Part shown: positions 12,601-23,989 of the stretch, piece by piece | Position numbering within the stretch: the first letter of the stretch is position 1 | How the letters are laid out: every line of letters starts with the position of its first letter | The notes under the pieces: model-generated | What the model was told of the DNA's origin: nothing | Database searches by the model: none | Seen by the model: the letters and a program-made list of their open reading frames with translations, nothing else | Assembly: GCA_963682175.1 (NCBI GenBank) | Contig: OY821784.1 | Coordinates: 28,935,621 to 28,999,620 of the forward strand | Length of the DNA: 64,000 nt | Direction of reading: 5' to 3' | Origin: Triglochin maritima | Taxonomy: Eukaryota; Streptophyta; Magnoliopsida; Alismatales; Juncaginaceae | Made by a program: the position numbers and the translations under genes

Positions 12601-15600
12601 ACTAGGACGTGTGTAAATAACAGAAGAAGTGATCTGCTAAGTAGCTTTTATTTATTTTAAAGCGCAAATTCCCACTCTATATGGCCAAGGATAACAAGAA
12701 AAGATAGAGTACCAAAGATTTTAGCCTCCTGATGTCACACTGCTGAGTGTTGAAAGTATCTGATAACGCATCCAACTCACTTGTCTGTTGAAGAAGGGGT
12801 CAAACATGGCAAAACAAAATGATAAGAATAAAGAACACAGATAAGAGGATAAAATATTTACCTTTCTCTCCACGATGTGCTTGAGGGATTTGACTTCAGC
12901 TCTAAGGGAATGAAGGTCTGAAGAATCTTCCTTATACTTACTTAACTGGCTTTGCACAGTATCAATGTCCTTTGGAAGTGATGAAACAAGGGCTTTGAAT
13001 TCGGCAATGACTTCATTTCGTCCTAAGAAACAGAAGGAGCTTCAACAATAACAATATTGGTGGAGACATAAAGTACAAAATGAAAGAACATAATTCTTCA
13101 CAAAATGACTAAACCTGGTTCTCTTGAGGCCTCCTCAAGCTTACTTTCCAATGAAGTTCTCTCATCAATCTGTTTTTTTAAAAAGCTTTCCAGCTTAGCT
13201 CTACGAGATTGTGCAACTGTTGACGCTCTGCGAGAAACATCAGCTAGATCATGCTTAACTGACACTTCACTTTCTCTCCAGACAAAATTATCCCTTTCAA
13301 CCTTTAAAGAGAACAACAGAATGAGAAAATAAACAAGATAACTCTAAAGAAAGATGGTGTACAAATTTGATTGCCACCTGTAGCTCCTCCAACGAACTGC
13401 ATTGTTTATCAATGACAACTCTCAATTTTTCAAGTTGATCATGAAGCAACTGGAATGCTTTAGAAGATATAATTCTTTGGATACTTGATGTGGTATTCTG
13501 GAATATCACACAATAAGACAGATGCAGCTCAGGAAGAAATATTCAATGAGATGAAAAGGAGTGACAGTACCAACCCGCAGATCAGCCAATTGCTTTAAAG
13601 TCTCTATTCTGTTCTCATGCAATCTCCTAATATCAAGAAGTCGATTGAAAGCTAAATCCTGCATATAAACACAAAAGGTTAATATTGTGATGCTCACGAA
13701 TTGATTTAGGAGGCTTGCATAAAGCATGAACACTCACTATTAATTCCTTGTTAGCACACTGCAGATCCTGCAACTCCTTGTCCTTGTCTTTAGTCTTATC
13801 ATTGGCAGAATTGCCAGTACCCAAATTTGGAAAAAGATAAGGTGCACTTTGGCCAGCATCACTGTGTGCTTTTAGATGTGCAAGTTTTCTTTTCCCTTCA
13901 TCCAATTCCACATTTGTGCTCTCCAGTTCCCCTTCCCAAAATTAACCAGAAGTATGATTCAGCATTCATAGATTAGTCTCTGAAATATAATCAAGAAATA
14001 CACAAGTAATGACTTATACAGATTTGTGGAGAAATTTGGTTGAACCTATAAACCAGTTGGACAATTATTCCTGAACCTACTGACCTATATACAACCTATT
14101 TGTTTACCACAATATGTGAAGTAAACACTGAAGTCTGGGATACCTGCTAAGCGCTTTAGCTCAGACTTATTTTTTGCCTTCGTATCTCGTTGAATCTGTA
14201 ATTCAGTTGACAAGGTTCTATGCTTCAGGTAGAGATTGTCTAACTCGGCCCTTACACTTTTGACTTCTGCCTGGAACTTTTTGGTTGAGTTCTGCAATGG
14301 TTTGATTGGCTCTAAAGATAGAGGAACGTGGTTAAGGAAAATATCACAAACCGAAACTAACCAAACACCTCTAAATTGAGAAAACCTACAACTTTTACCA
14401 TCTTCTTGTAGTGAATCAAGGACTGCAGTGGAAAGCACATCATTCACGTGCCACAAGTTGTTGATAGCAGATACCAGATTTTCTACAATATTTTGAGATG
14501 TTTTTTGTACCATTTGTCCTCTGTTATTTTTCTGGCCAGCAGAACAATTCTGAAAGCAAGATTCAGTAGCCTCTGATTTGAGAAGTCTGCACAAAAATTC
14601 ACCTTCCGAAGGAGAAGATGCTCCATCTGTATAACAAGTCAATATATTTCTTCAACAGATGACATTAGAAAGTAACTTGAAAATAAAATGGGACACCTTG
14701 GCACCAAAGGATCTGATGCAGAATAGTAAGCAAAACATGGTAGAGCAGTTGCTTCCCTAAAACCTAAGCAACCATAACATAACCAAAATCATTTCATTCT
14801 GCTAACTGCTTCCAACATACAGAGACCAAAATTGCATATAACTCTGCCAGGGCAGTTTTAAAAAAAAAATAAAGATAGCAAAACATGATATGTAAATATG
14901 TAATTAACATAAGCTAACATATCATTCTTACTAAAACATGCAAAGCCAATTTGAAGTTCAACAAGTATTATACTAAGAGTGAAACTTGACCATGTTAACA
15001 TCCAAAGAGAATACACAAGTATCACGCTAATAATGAAACTTGGCCATGTTAACATATAAATTGTACAAAACAAGGCAGAAATTGTTGTGAGAGTACCATT
15101 ATGGCGTTCTTTTATTTGGATGGATAAAGACTCCAAATCAGAAACCACCTGTAGATCATCAATAGCAGCTTCATTAAACAATAAGTAACATGTAAAAATA
15201 AAAATAGCTGCAGCAGATGGCACAAACCTGATCCCAAGACGTATCAACCACTTCTACCATCTGGTCATAACACTTCTGCTTGTCCTTCGTCTGATCAAGT
15301 TTGTTCTCAAGAAAATGATACTCAACATTCTGAGCCTCAAGTTGTTGAACAAGCTTTTGGTTTTGATATTGAAGGACAACTGCATCAAGCTGTAGGACAT
15401 TGACCAAGCAATCATGTTTCAGAGAAAGTTCACTTGAGATAAAGGACTGAAGTCTAAGTATACATGCTTACCAAACAAGATCAAATTCAAAAACATCTAG
15501 CTTATTCTACAATCACATTTGTTTTCTGAATATACCAAGGAAGTATAACTGCTAATTTTTACAAGGTTTTGTGTTAAAATTACTTAGATCGGAAATGGAT

Positions 15601-16801
15601 ATTGCACTTGATATCTACGATAACAATATGTTTGAAAATGTTTTGTCCACAGAGATCTAGATAAGTGATCATAAGAATAGAAAGATAGCAAAGTTTTTAA
15701 AAACATTATACTATAGAGATATAATTGCATATTTATTAAGTAAAATTTTGAAAAGGATATTATATAAAGACATAATTGCATATTAAGTAGGAAACTAACA
15801 ATTTGAAGCATTACAGATAGACTAATACACAGTGTAACTAAAACACATAAGGTGTTCATATTTATATACCTGCAATAAAATAAATAAAGAAATGCATAGC
15901 GGGTTAAAAATCGTCTCTACAAGTATAACTATTACTCATTTTTCATTCCTGAGCTTTCTTTGAAGTTCAACTAATGTTGTCTCTGAAACTAATATGCATG
16001 GTATAGTTCTTCTATATGCATAAGTATTGCTCCCAAATTCCAACAAAAATAATAATAAATGAATGGGCAAGCAGTAAATTAACAAAGGCAGTTCTGAAGA
16101 TCTAAAACAACAAATCCATTCCTAAACTTCTCAATTACGTTCACTAGTGACTACTCAAATTAAATGCTCATTGTGATCCTTCCAAATTGCATTTTCGACA
16201 AGTAATTGAGAAAGACATGCCCAGAGGCCAGAGCACATGGATGCAGATAGCTATGTTCTCAGATCCCACAATAAAAAGAATAAAGAAACATGCAACAAGT
16301 GAAATAATGAAGCTACTCAAAATCCTTCAATTTTCAACCTTCATGGCTAAATGTCAGCCAAACTTCCAAGTGATATTCTGTAACTCAAGTTGAGCTAGTG
16401 ATTCATGCATCACAAAAGCATTTCACTCCACAAAACACCAACCAAAAAAAGCAATAACAATGCAAATAAGTTGCAAACATTTACAGAACTATGGCTCCAA
16501 ACTTGAATCACCACAGCAGGCTACTAGTTACAACTAGCTGTTTTCCGCAAAATAAGGAAACAATGGCATCCTAAAGACAACAATAGCTTTCAACAAGATC
16601 AACAGAACATACAAAAACTACAAATAATTATAGAGAAGCTACAAAACCTCCAATCAACATAAAAAAAAACTAAGGCAGACAAATGCACAAAGATGAAACC
16701 TTTTTGTCCTCGGTGCGTGGAGAGACCATGCTCTTCTTCGCAGGAGGCGAAATCGAGCTAAACTGCCGCCGTTTCCTCTCATGTTCGTTGGTGCTCCCCA
16801 T
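3622..16801 (-). CDS. HUB1: E3 ubiquitin ligase HUB1 (Bre1-like 1), complete, 19 exons
   Basis: Plant homologue of yeast Bre1, the nuclear RING E3 that mono-ubiquitinates histone H2B with a UBC1/2-class E2 and the paralogue HUB2. Exons, in coding order: 16801-16700, 15389-15228, 15148-15097, 14626-14399, 14311-14144, 13931-13738, 13658-13575, 13497-13378, 13301-13115, 13022-12862, 12784-12713, 10828-10752, 7102-6908, 6632-6560, 6482-6396, 5003-4866, 4787-4585, 4508-4343, 3753-3622. All junctions are GT-AG and in phase; the sum is 2601 nt, giving 866 residues and TAA, close to Arabidopsis HUB1 (about 878). The start MGSTNEHERKRRQFSSISP resembles HUB1, not HUB2. The middle is coiled coil, with the conserved ELRVKAANEAEA segment in exon 13. 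The C3HC4 RING (CSKC, CYHLFC, CPAC) is split by the last intron and the protein ends FGPNDVKPIYI. The largest introns are 7103-10751, 10829-12712, 5004-6395 and 15390-16699. Exon edges were placed by phase and family similarity, not transcripts. Confidence 0.95.
8814..8912. repeat. Tandem duplication of about 48 bp
   Basis: Two adjacent similar copies, each containing an AAAGATTT.GC.AAATTC.CAAATT core followed by TAAATACxTTTAC.GAGC. It lies in HUB1 intron 12. Confidence 0.6.
9290..9545 (+). repeat. Degenerate dispersed repeat in HUB1 intron 12
   Basis: Contains CTGCTTATTTTGGGATGTTG followed by CCAGGTTCTTGCTGTACT. A diverged relative in the same orientation lies at 12400-12560 with TTGTTTTGGGATTGTTC and TAAGGTTCTTCTTGTACT. 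Spacing between the shared blocks is conserved. The class is unknown; a SINE or a small non-autonomous element is possible. Confidence 0.5.
12400..12560 (+). repeat. Degenerate dispersed repeat in HUB1 intron 11
   Basis: Diverged relative of the repeat at 9290-9545, same orientation, sharing the TTTTGGGAT and AGGTTCTT.xTGTACT blocks and the following GGGxTAT and AACGTAG blocks. Found in the intron between exons 11 and 12. Confidence 0.45.
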
Positions 16802-17430
16802 ATCTCCAACTACACCACGAATTCCCCTCAAACCCCCAACCACCTCACACGACCGAAAACCCACATGACAATTCACAACGCCAAAGCCCCAAAATAAAAT
16901 ATTCGACACCCAAAAACGCACTTTGAAAATCCTAATCAGCTCAAAATAAACAGGACCAACTGGATTCGTCACCGAACCCCTAAATTTAACCGTGCAGAAC
17001 ACTAATCAACCCAAACCCCCGCAATCAAGCAAGAAGGCAACACGAATTCAACCGAGTAGGACGTCCCAAACCCTAACCAGCCCAAACCCTAGAAATCGAG
17101 GTAAACGCCAGAAACACTTGAAAACCCCAAATCAGCAGTAATCGGGCCCCGAAACCCTAACCCTAAACGCGCGATCGGCAGGGATTCGGGATCGGTTGGA
17201 GAAGAAAGGGGGTTTCGAACGTCGAATTGGGATTTCTTTTGGGGGTGGGGTTTGGTCGGGAATAGAGCAGAAGGCGAAAGGAGTGCGGTCGATGGGTAGA
17301 GACTAAAGGGAGAGGGAGAGGGAGAGGGAGAGGGAGAGATGACGAGAAATGGACATGTTATTTTCTCTGTGGTTTGCGAACGCGCGGGTCACGTGAGGAG
17401 AGAGGGGATTTAGGGGGTTGGGCCGTTTGG
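16802..17430 (-). promoter_or_regulatory. HUB1 5' untranslated region and promoter
   Basis: Upstream of the HUB1 start codon. Plus-strand AAACCCTAA-type telo-box sequences cluster at about 17068-17090 and at 17152-17167. A GGGAGA microsatellite lies at 17303-17340, a G-box CACGTG at 17390-17395, and a TGGGCC (GGCCCA, site II-like) element at 17419-17424. Telo boxes with GGCCCA elements are known in promoters of broadly expressed plant genes. No clear TATA box is seen, and the transcription start was not located. Confidence 0.6.
17303..17340. repeat. GGGAGA microsatellite
   Basis: About five tandem GGGAGA units near the probable HUB1 transcription start. On the coding strand it is a CT-rich tract, common in plant 5' untranslated regions. 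Confidence 0.85.
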
Positions 17431-17452
17431 GTTTGGGCTTCGAATCGGCGGT

Positions 17453-18784
17453 TGGGGGTGTAAACGGCGCGGGACGGATTTTTACCCACCGCTACCCACT
17501 CCGCTTAATGTTGGATCAGACAGGGTGGGTTATGCAGGTTTAGTGGGTTATTTTTTAAATTTTTAGATTTTTCCTAAGATAAATAAAAAAATATCAAAAA
17601 GTTAAAAAATAATAATCACTCACCACATTTTTTCCTAATAACAAATATTATAATAATAACAAACTCCTACGTGAAACATTGAAAACGTGAAATAAATAAT
17701 AATAACAAACTTTAACATCAAACATTCATTATAAGTTTATAACAATAATAATTATTGTAACATAACAAACTCCAACATTAAACAATGAAAACATTCAAGT
17801 TGTCGAAACAAGTCTCAACGCATCATCACCTCATCGTCCTCAACCTCATTGTCCTCTTCTTTAACATAATGAGTTGACATTGTTGCAAGTGCTCCATCAC
17901 TTTCAACTACATCTATAAAACATGATAAGTTAACATTATATTATGCATAATAATCAATTATACGTTATTTTGAAAGTTAAAGTACCTTCAAATTCAACCC
18001 TTAACCAATCTTGTGCACACACAACGACCTCTAAAGTAGTAGAAGTCATCAAACAACGATGTTTGCCAAGAACTTGTCCTCCTGTGCTAAAAACACTTTC
18101 AAAAGCAACAATATACGCTGGAATAGAGAGAACATCACGGACTATATGTGCAACTGTAGGATACTTAGGTCCATTCATTTTCCACCAAGTCAAAACATCA
18201 AAATTTGGCACCCGAGGTTGCACGGAATCCTTCAAGTATGTCTCCGTACAATTTTATTGAGGTTCAGAAGCATATTTTGTACCAAGGATCTTGTTAAGAT
18301 CCTCATAAGGATCAGCAAACAATGGTAATTCTGATAATCTCAGTGTAAAACAAGCATCACATGCATCATCAACCATAACATTTCCTACCCCTGAGTTGCT
18401 CTCAGCACCCCAAATGATCAAAGTGTCGTTGCCCCCATATTTCAGTCGATATTCAGCATACAACTCAGCAAAGAATGTCTTAATCTCTTCATGTTTGTCC
18501 TCCCATTTATCCTCATAAATCTTCTTCATATAATATTCTACAATACTCTATTTATAACGAGGATCCAAAATGCAAGCAATCAAAAGAACTAAACATGACT
18601 TCTCCAAAGATTTGGAAAACTTGATCATCATTAATTTCGACATGCTAGATACAAAAGAAAATGGACTTTTACACATTTCCTTTATAGTCAAATTAATTGT
18701 GCAAACATTGGAGAAAAAGTAAATTGTCGATGGATACAATTTTTTAGAAAACTCCAAAGCTACCTGATGAAAATACATCAATCA
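17453..18784 (-). pseudogene. hAT transposase, C-terminal remnant and element end
   Basis: One minus-strand frame from 18781 to 17954 is broken only by stops near 18548 and 18254. It has hAT features: ACILDPRYK, then a linker rich in acidic residues, then the C-terminal dimerisation domain with FDVLTWWKMNGPKYP and VFSTGG. The BED and N-terminal parts are missing; the frame stops against an LTR fragment at 18785. The left edge near 17453, GGGGGTGTAAACGGCGCGGG followed by CCCACC/GGGTGG repeats, looks like a hAT terminus. This puts a transposon end about 30 bp upstream of the HUB1 promoter elements. Confidence 0.8.
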
Positions 18785-18899
18785 TTCACATAGGGACACA
18801 AAATACATGTACGTTAAATCAATGAAAATATGAAATCGATCTTGTATGTTGTATTAAAATTTTAAAATATATACATACATAGGGATACAAAATCATACA
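18785..18899 (+). mobile_element. LTR 3' end fragment
   Basis: Ends with ATACA, one G, then a primer-binding-site-like sequence. The stretch containing GAAATCGATCTTGTATG and then ACATAGGGxxAC.AAATAC resembles 55340-55410, the tail of the LTRs in the 51-55 kb region. It is a truncated LTR joined to the hAT remnant on its left. Confidence 0.55.
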
Positions 18900-18900
18900 G

Positions 18901-18912
18901 TGGTATCAGATC
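18901..18912 (+). other. Primer-binding-site-like sequence
   Basis: TGGTATCAGA directly after an LTR-like end matches the first ten bases of the initiator-tRNA-Met complement used by many plant LTR retrotransposons (TGGTATCAGAGC). Followed by AT-rich sequence with no retrotransposon coding. Confidence 0.5.
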
Positions 18913-19454
18913 ATTTAGTTCATATTTTCAATTATTAGACTATATAATTAATTTTAGTTTATTATCTACAATCGAAACAATTCAAGTTCTATGTCTTTTT
19001 CGAGTTTTCCGATAGTTTTGTTGATTTAATTCTAATTGATTCTTTTGATAGTTTTAAATGTTTTGAAACACATCATGTGAATATTAGAATTAAAATTTAG
19101 ACTTATGTCTAATATATAAAATTTTCGTTTTTAATTAAATGATTATTTTATAAGGAATCGACAAAACGAAAAAGCATATGTTTATCTTTCTTTTAAAAAA
19201 AATTGGAAATTGGATAAAAATAGTCTATCAGGAATGGTCTTGTGTCCAATTAATTACACTAATCCAAGGAGTACAAACATCTTTTGCAGAATGAAAATTT
19301 CTTGGTATGTTCATGAAAAATTCTTTTGTAGAACCAAAACAACTACTATATATATGCATTAAGGTCGGTTGAGTGATTTGTGAAGAACAAAGATGGATTC
19401 TACATGAGAAGTTAAGAAGATTAATGTCAAAGAAGAGATTAAGAATATTTTTGT
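18913..19454. other. AT-rich sequence, no gene recognised
   Basis: Probably remnant internal sequence of the retrotransposon whose LTR end is at 18899. No coding domains are visible. Confidence 0.4.
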
Positions 19455-20115
19455 TCTTCGGACTACCGTGTAGATAACGGTCGACCGAAGACGACACGAT
19501 TTCTGCTAGAGCTTAAGTCACATCTTGCATTCCTATTGGTCCATTTCCCCACCAACTCCCAAACGGCTAGTTGAGCTTGAAGGCTTATAAATAGAACCCC
19601 ATTTGGTTGTTTTGGACATCTTGAACACTTCCTATCTATCCAATACTCAAAGTCAAATCCTTTCCATCTTCAAGTTCTCAATCCACAACACTCAAGCCTA
19701 AACTTCACCACTTGCATATCCAATTCCATATCAATATCCAAGCGTGCTCAAGTATAGAGTGTTAGATTGTGATTCCAATTCCTTATTCAAGAATCACCAA
19801 GTTGTAAAGCTTCGAGGAAGCTCCCTCTCGGGTTGTGAGAGGAGACACGAGCGAAGCGAGGTTGTTCGCGAGGCTCAGTGTTGTAAACATCGTTGATCTC
19901 GGCCCGGAACGGAGATCGATTAGTGGAACCGTAAGCGAGGCTCGGGGGATCGAGCGAGGCTTGCGAGGACGACTAGGACCCGGGTGTGGGTGTCGAACCT
20001 TTCTAAACTCCGGTGTCGACGAATTTGTGGTTTGCAATTGTCTCTTCCTTAACCCTTCGATTATTATTTTTAATTCCGCATTCATCTATCGATTAGAGGG
20101 TCATAGATCCTAACA
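19455..20115 (+). mobile_element. LTR (family A), 5'-truncated, plus orientation
   Basis: Reverse-complement relative of 63155-63815 with high identity over the TATA box region, R and U5. TATAAATA is at 19586-19593. The right end is GATCCTAACA at 20106-20115, the usual CA end. One CGGTCGACCG palindrome lies near 19478-19487, upstream of the TATA. No internal retrotransposon genes follow, so this is a solo or truncated LTR. Confidence 0.8.
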
Positions 20116-20160
20116 TATATATGGAGTGTGCGATGGTTAGGGTTTAGTCGTTGGAGAGTA

Positions 20161-21500
20161 GGTCTGACAATTTAACACGAAACACGATAATACGACATGA
20201 ACACGACACGAAAAATCTACTCTAGATCTACTGATTTTGTGTTTCGTGTCGTGTTGTGGGTACACAATTATTTTTTCGTGTTGTTTTCGTGTCTCACTGT
20301 TGGGTACCCAAAAGTACACGAAATACATTTTACCCAAATATCTTATTACGAATTATCTGGCTACCCGATTAAAAAACCTTGATTAGCCTAAGAAAAACCC
20401 TAACCCCCGTCTCCCTACACTCCCACTCCGGCTTGGCCATCTCCCTACTCCCGTGAGGTCGTGACCCCGTCTCCCTCTCCTGCAGCCACTCCCTCTCCGA
20501 TCTCCCTCCCCCGCAACCACTCCTCCCATCTTCGGTCTCCATTTCCCGCAACCACTGCTCCTGTCTCCGGTCTCCCTCTCCCACAACAACTTCTGTAGTC
20601 TTCAGTCTCCCTCTCCCACAACCACTCCTCCCGTCTCCCTCTCCCACAACCACTTTTGTAGTCTCCAATCTCCCTCTCTCACAGCCACAGTAACACTTCT
20701 TCTTCTTCTTGGATAGTTGTTTGCCCTATGCTACGTTAACGTTTGATTATGGTGGATTTCTAGGTGATGGTGGTGTTGGTTAGTGTGCTTTGTTAAGGCT
20801 ATTGCAGTGTTTGATGATTTTAGTCTGTTTAATGCACGAATATGATGATTTACTTACACTTAATATCATTCCTATCATAGACACTTGTGGTTTAACATGG
20901 GAAGAACTTACAGAAGACATTATGGATGTGATACTTGAGGAAGATTCGGGTCAAGGTTCAAATCCCTATGTTCGGTAATGGCTTCTAAGAATTTAAAATG
21001 AGTTTAAGATTGGGTTTGCTTGTTTGATGAGATATTGCGTATAGTTAGTTAAATGATAATTTTGCGTTTTTATTCTAATTTAATGTGTACTTATCCAGCT
21101 ATTTGATGGAGTATTTGTTCTCTTTTGGTAAATTGCATTCACCCATAAAGACAATGTCTTCCAAAACACCACAGATGCGAACTTACGATTGGAATAATGT
21201 ATTGTTGTTGCCACTAGATAGACTAATCTACTCTACTTTTATACTGTCAGTCTTTTCTCTTAAGTGACAAACTTAACTTGAACGAAACTACTTGTTTTTT
21301 GATGGAGGATGATGATTGGATCATTGGATGCCAAAATGGGATGATTTTGGAGCTGAAATTATGGTTAACTTTACAAGTGCATGTTTTATTTTTAGATTTG
21401 ATGAATGTGTTTTAATTTTTAGGTGTTCAAACTTTGAAATGAAGCATATGCATATTCAGGGAAATCGTGTATTTTCGTGTACAATCGTGTATATTTTTCG
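20161..21500. mobile_element. hAT-like non-autonomous element (possible)
   Basis: Left end TAGGTCTGACAATTTAACAC is followed by many CACGA and TCGTG repeats, as in hAT subterminal regions. A TCGTGTA-rich stretch at 21455-21500 could be the other end. No target duplication was confirmed. The interior has a pyrimidine-rich tandem repeat (20390-20690) and no convincing gene. Confidence 0.35.
20390..20690. repeat. Degenerate minisatellite, CTCCCTCTCCCxCAACCAC type
   Basis: Around nine imperfect units of 25-35 bp built from GTCTCCCTCTCCC and CAACCACT blocks. Open frames across it are Gly- and Glu-rich artefacts of the repeat. Confidence 0.7.
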
Positions 21501-22680
21501 TCTAGGAAGCATGGACACTTCTAAACGACCTTCGTGTCCGAGTCGTGGCAGTGCCGAACACCGATACTCCTCGGACACGCCAGGTGGCGTGTCCAGGGAA
21601 GTTTTGACATTTCGCAGTGGTGGACATGACTACGACACGAGAGGGACACTCCTTGGACACAGTGTCCACATTTCGGCACGACAACGTTTTTGAATTTTAA
21701 AAGTTCTGGGGTTCTTTTGAAAAGTGAGGATTTTCTTCAAAACTTATGGATTAATATTGGAAATTTGTAAGACTTAAAATCCAACAACACCTTTCTTTCA
21801 CCGTTGTTTTGGGAGAAACCCTAACCCATCTCCTCATCATATCTCTGACAACTCCAAGCTCTTCACCGACGACTCCAACCTCTCCGGTCACCCTCAAACT
21901 CTTTCGAAGGTTCACCCTCAACCTTTATTCGGTCGTCTGAGTTTTTGTTTAGCTGTCTCTGGCCACCTTTTTCTTCCCAACATCGTTTCTTGACCTTCTC
22001 AGATCATTTAGTTTTATGGCTTCTTCTCACCTTCAGATGAGGTAGATAGTCATCCACTTTGGAAATATGTCACGAAATTGGGAAAAATGGGTGGAGGTGG
22101 GAATGCGAGGTTCACATGCAACTACTGCAATCTATCTTTCATGGGTTCTTATAATCGTGTGAAGGAACATCTACTTAAGATATCTGGTTTGGGAATAATA
22201 GCATGTCACAAGCTGTCCGCTCAAGCAAAGTTGGAGATGAAAAGAGTTGAAGAGGAGGTCTAAATGAGAAAGAAAGCAACCTATGTTCCATTGCCCAGTC
22301 AAAATTCTTCAGTAGGAAGTTCAATGGCATTGTTTGGAAGTGCACCACAACCTAGCAGTAGTGTGGACACAAAAAAAGAAAAGCTACAGGGAAGAACACT
22401 ATAGAAATGGCTTTCAATGTTGAAGCTCAAGAGTAGTACCCCACTTCATTGCTTAGCACATTCCTTAAACCCAAGGTGATCTTAATTATTTAAATTATTT
22501 TCCATCAAAATTTGTTAACTTAGATTTAATATCAACCGAGTTTATGCTGATAGGTATTATAGTAAGGAATGGTTTGAGGAAGCACCTAACCGTGTTCCAC
22601 TACAAAAAGATGCTGAAATATCCGAGGAAAGAAACAAGTGTCTTCGTAGTTACTTCCCACTTGCATGCTAATATTGTGCT
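21500..22680 (+). pseudogene. hAT transposase remnant with BED zinc finger
   Basis: A possible element end rich in GGACAC/GTGTCC lies at 21505-21680. From about 22036 a plus-strand frame encodes a BED finger: LWKYVTKLGKMGGGGNARF, CNYC and then H at VKEHL, stopping at 22261. Further fragments in other frames follow (22264-22470, and 22555-22670 with YYSKEWFEEAPNRVP). The catalytic core is absent. This is an internally deleted and decayed copy. Confidence 0.7.
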
Positions 22681-22755
22681 GTAAAATAAGATATACGGTT
22701 TAAATTTTCCGTTTTAGGCTTAAATTAGATGTTATCAACTAGTGTTAACACTTTT

Positions 22756-23873
22756 TGTTGCCTTTTTATGTTTTGGTAATGGACCATAACCAAATTTTAA
22801 TTATGACTATTTGACAACAATTCAAACCTACACTAGTTAAGTCAATAATTGGCTAAACCTTGCATTAGACTTGGATAATGGAGATATATTGCATATCTAC
22901 CAAGTGTCAAGGATCATAAGAGCAAATGGATTGAAGTCAAAATATGTAATCAATTTCTTTAGGACATATATTTTATCTTTATTTAAGTCATTAGGAAACT
23001 TATGCAAACCTGGGCAGATTGGTGTTAGGCATGCAAAATTTGCCGAACGACTAGTTTTTTAATATGCCAACCAAACGGTCGATTGCCGACTTTGAATGGT
23101 CGACCCGTTTAGATCAGCAATTTTTAATAACTTTCAGTTTGTTAGTTGTGGACCATTGATGGTCCCGGTCTATCATTAACTTGAGACTTAATTTAAGTGA
23201 ATGGTCGAACGGATCGTTAAGCTTCTGACCATTTTCTGTCGTGCTACTTTTTCTGTAGTTGCTTTTTTGCTTATTTGTTTTCCCACCTACTCCCAAATTT
23301 CTGCAACAACTATATGAACTTGAAAGCATATAAATACGGTTCATTCCTTTGTTTCACATATCTCTACCACTTCCTATTATTGCATTCTTTGGAGAAAAAC
23401 TTTCCACACTTTTCTACCTCCCATTCCCTACACTCAAGTTTAAACTCCACCACTTGTGTTATCCTTTCCATATCCTACCAAAGTGCCAAAGTCTAGAGTG
23501 TTGTTATGAGTCTAACTTCCTTATCCAATAATTACCAAGGTTGTAAAGCTTCGGGAAGAATCATCCCTCTCAGGTTGCGAAAGGAGAATCAAGTTCGATG
23601 AAAGTTGTTCGAGAACTTGCTTTATAAAGGCTTGATCCCGGCCCATAACACGGATTGGATTAGCGAGGATGCAAACACGACTTGGGGTTGAGCGGAGCTT
23701 GTAAGAGAAGACTAGGACTCAATTGAGGTGTAGAATCTCTATAAAAATCTCCAATGCCATTTGTAGTTTGTTTGTTCTACTTCTTGTCTTAATTTCCACT
23801 GTGCATCCTTAGTAGAACAATTAGTTGCATTGAAATTGATTAGTGTAGGGTCATCGATCCTAAATTTTTTAAG
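22756..23873 (+). mobile_element. LTR (family A), plus orientation, diverged
   Basis: Starts TGTTGCCTTTTTATG, like the start of the 26502 LTR. Shares GTCAAAATATGTAATCAA with 26655-26680, TATAAATA at 23329-23336, and the R/U5 region (AAGCTTCGGGAAG, then CTCTCAGGTTGCGAAAGGAG). The expected CCTAACA end has decayed to GATCCTAAATT. Only weak remains of the GTCGACC palindrome are present (near 23075-23105). Confidence 0.75.
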
Positions 23874-23989
23874 GGTAGTGGAGCCTCCTCTTATATATAT
23901 TAATGCATTTTATAACTTTATATACCCTAATCATTAACATGACATAAACACATGGCAATAAAACATAACATTGACATACATATTTAAAG

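Noticed and set aside
16670..17002. Minus-strand frame extending upstream of the HUB1 start
   Set aside because: Only the part from 16801 matches HUB1. The upstream extension is the 5' untranslated region read through without a stop.
17060..17170. Interstitial telomere repeat
   Set aside because: Only scattered AAACCCTAA sites occur, not a tandem array; telo-box promoter elements fit better.
20369..20668. Gly/Glu-rich minus-strand open frames
   Set aside because: They are products of the CTCCCTCTCCC minisatellite and not genes.
20945..20970. GGTTCAAATCC resembling a tRNA T-arm
   Set aside because: No acceptor, D-arm or anticodon arm can be folded around it.
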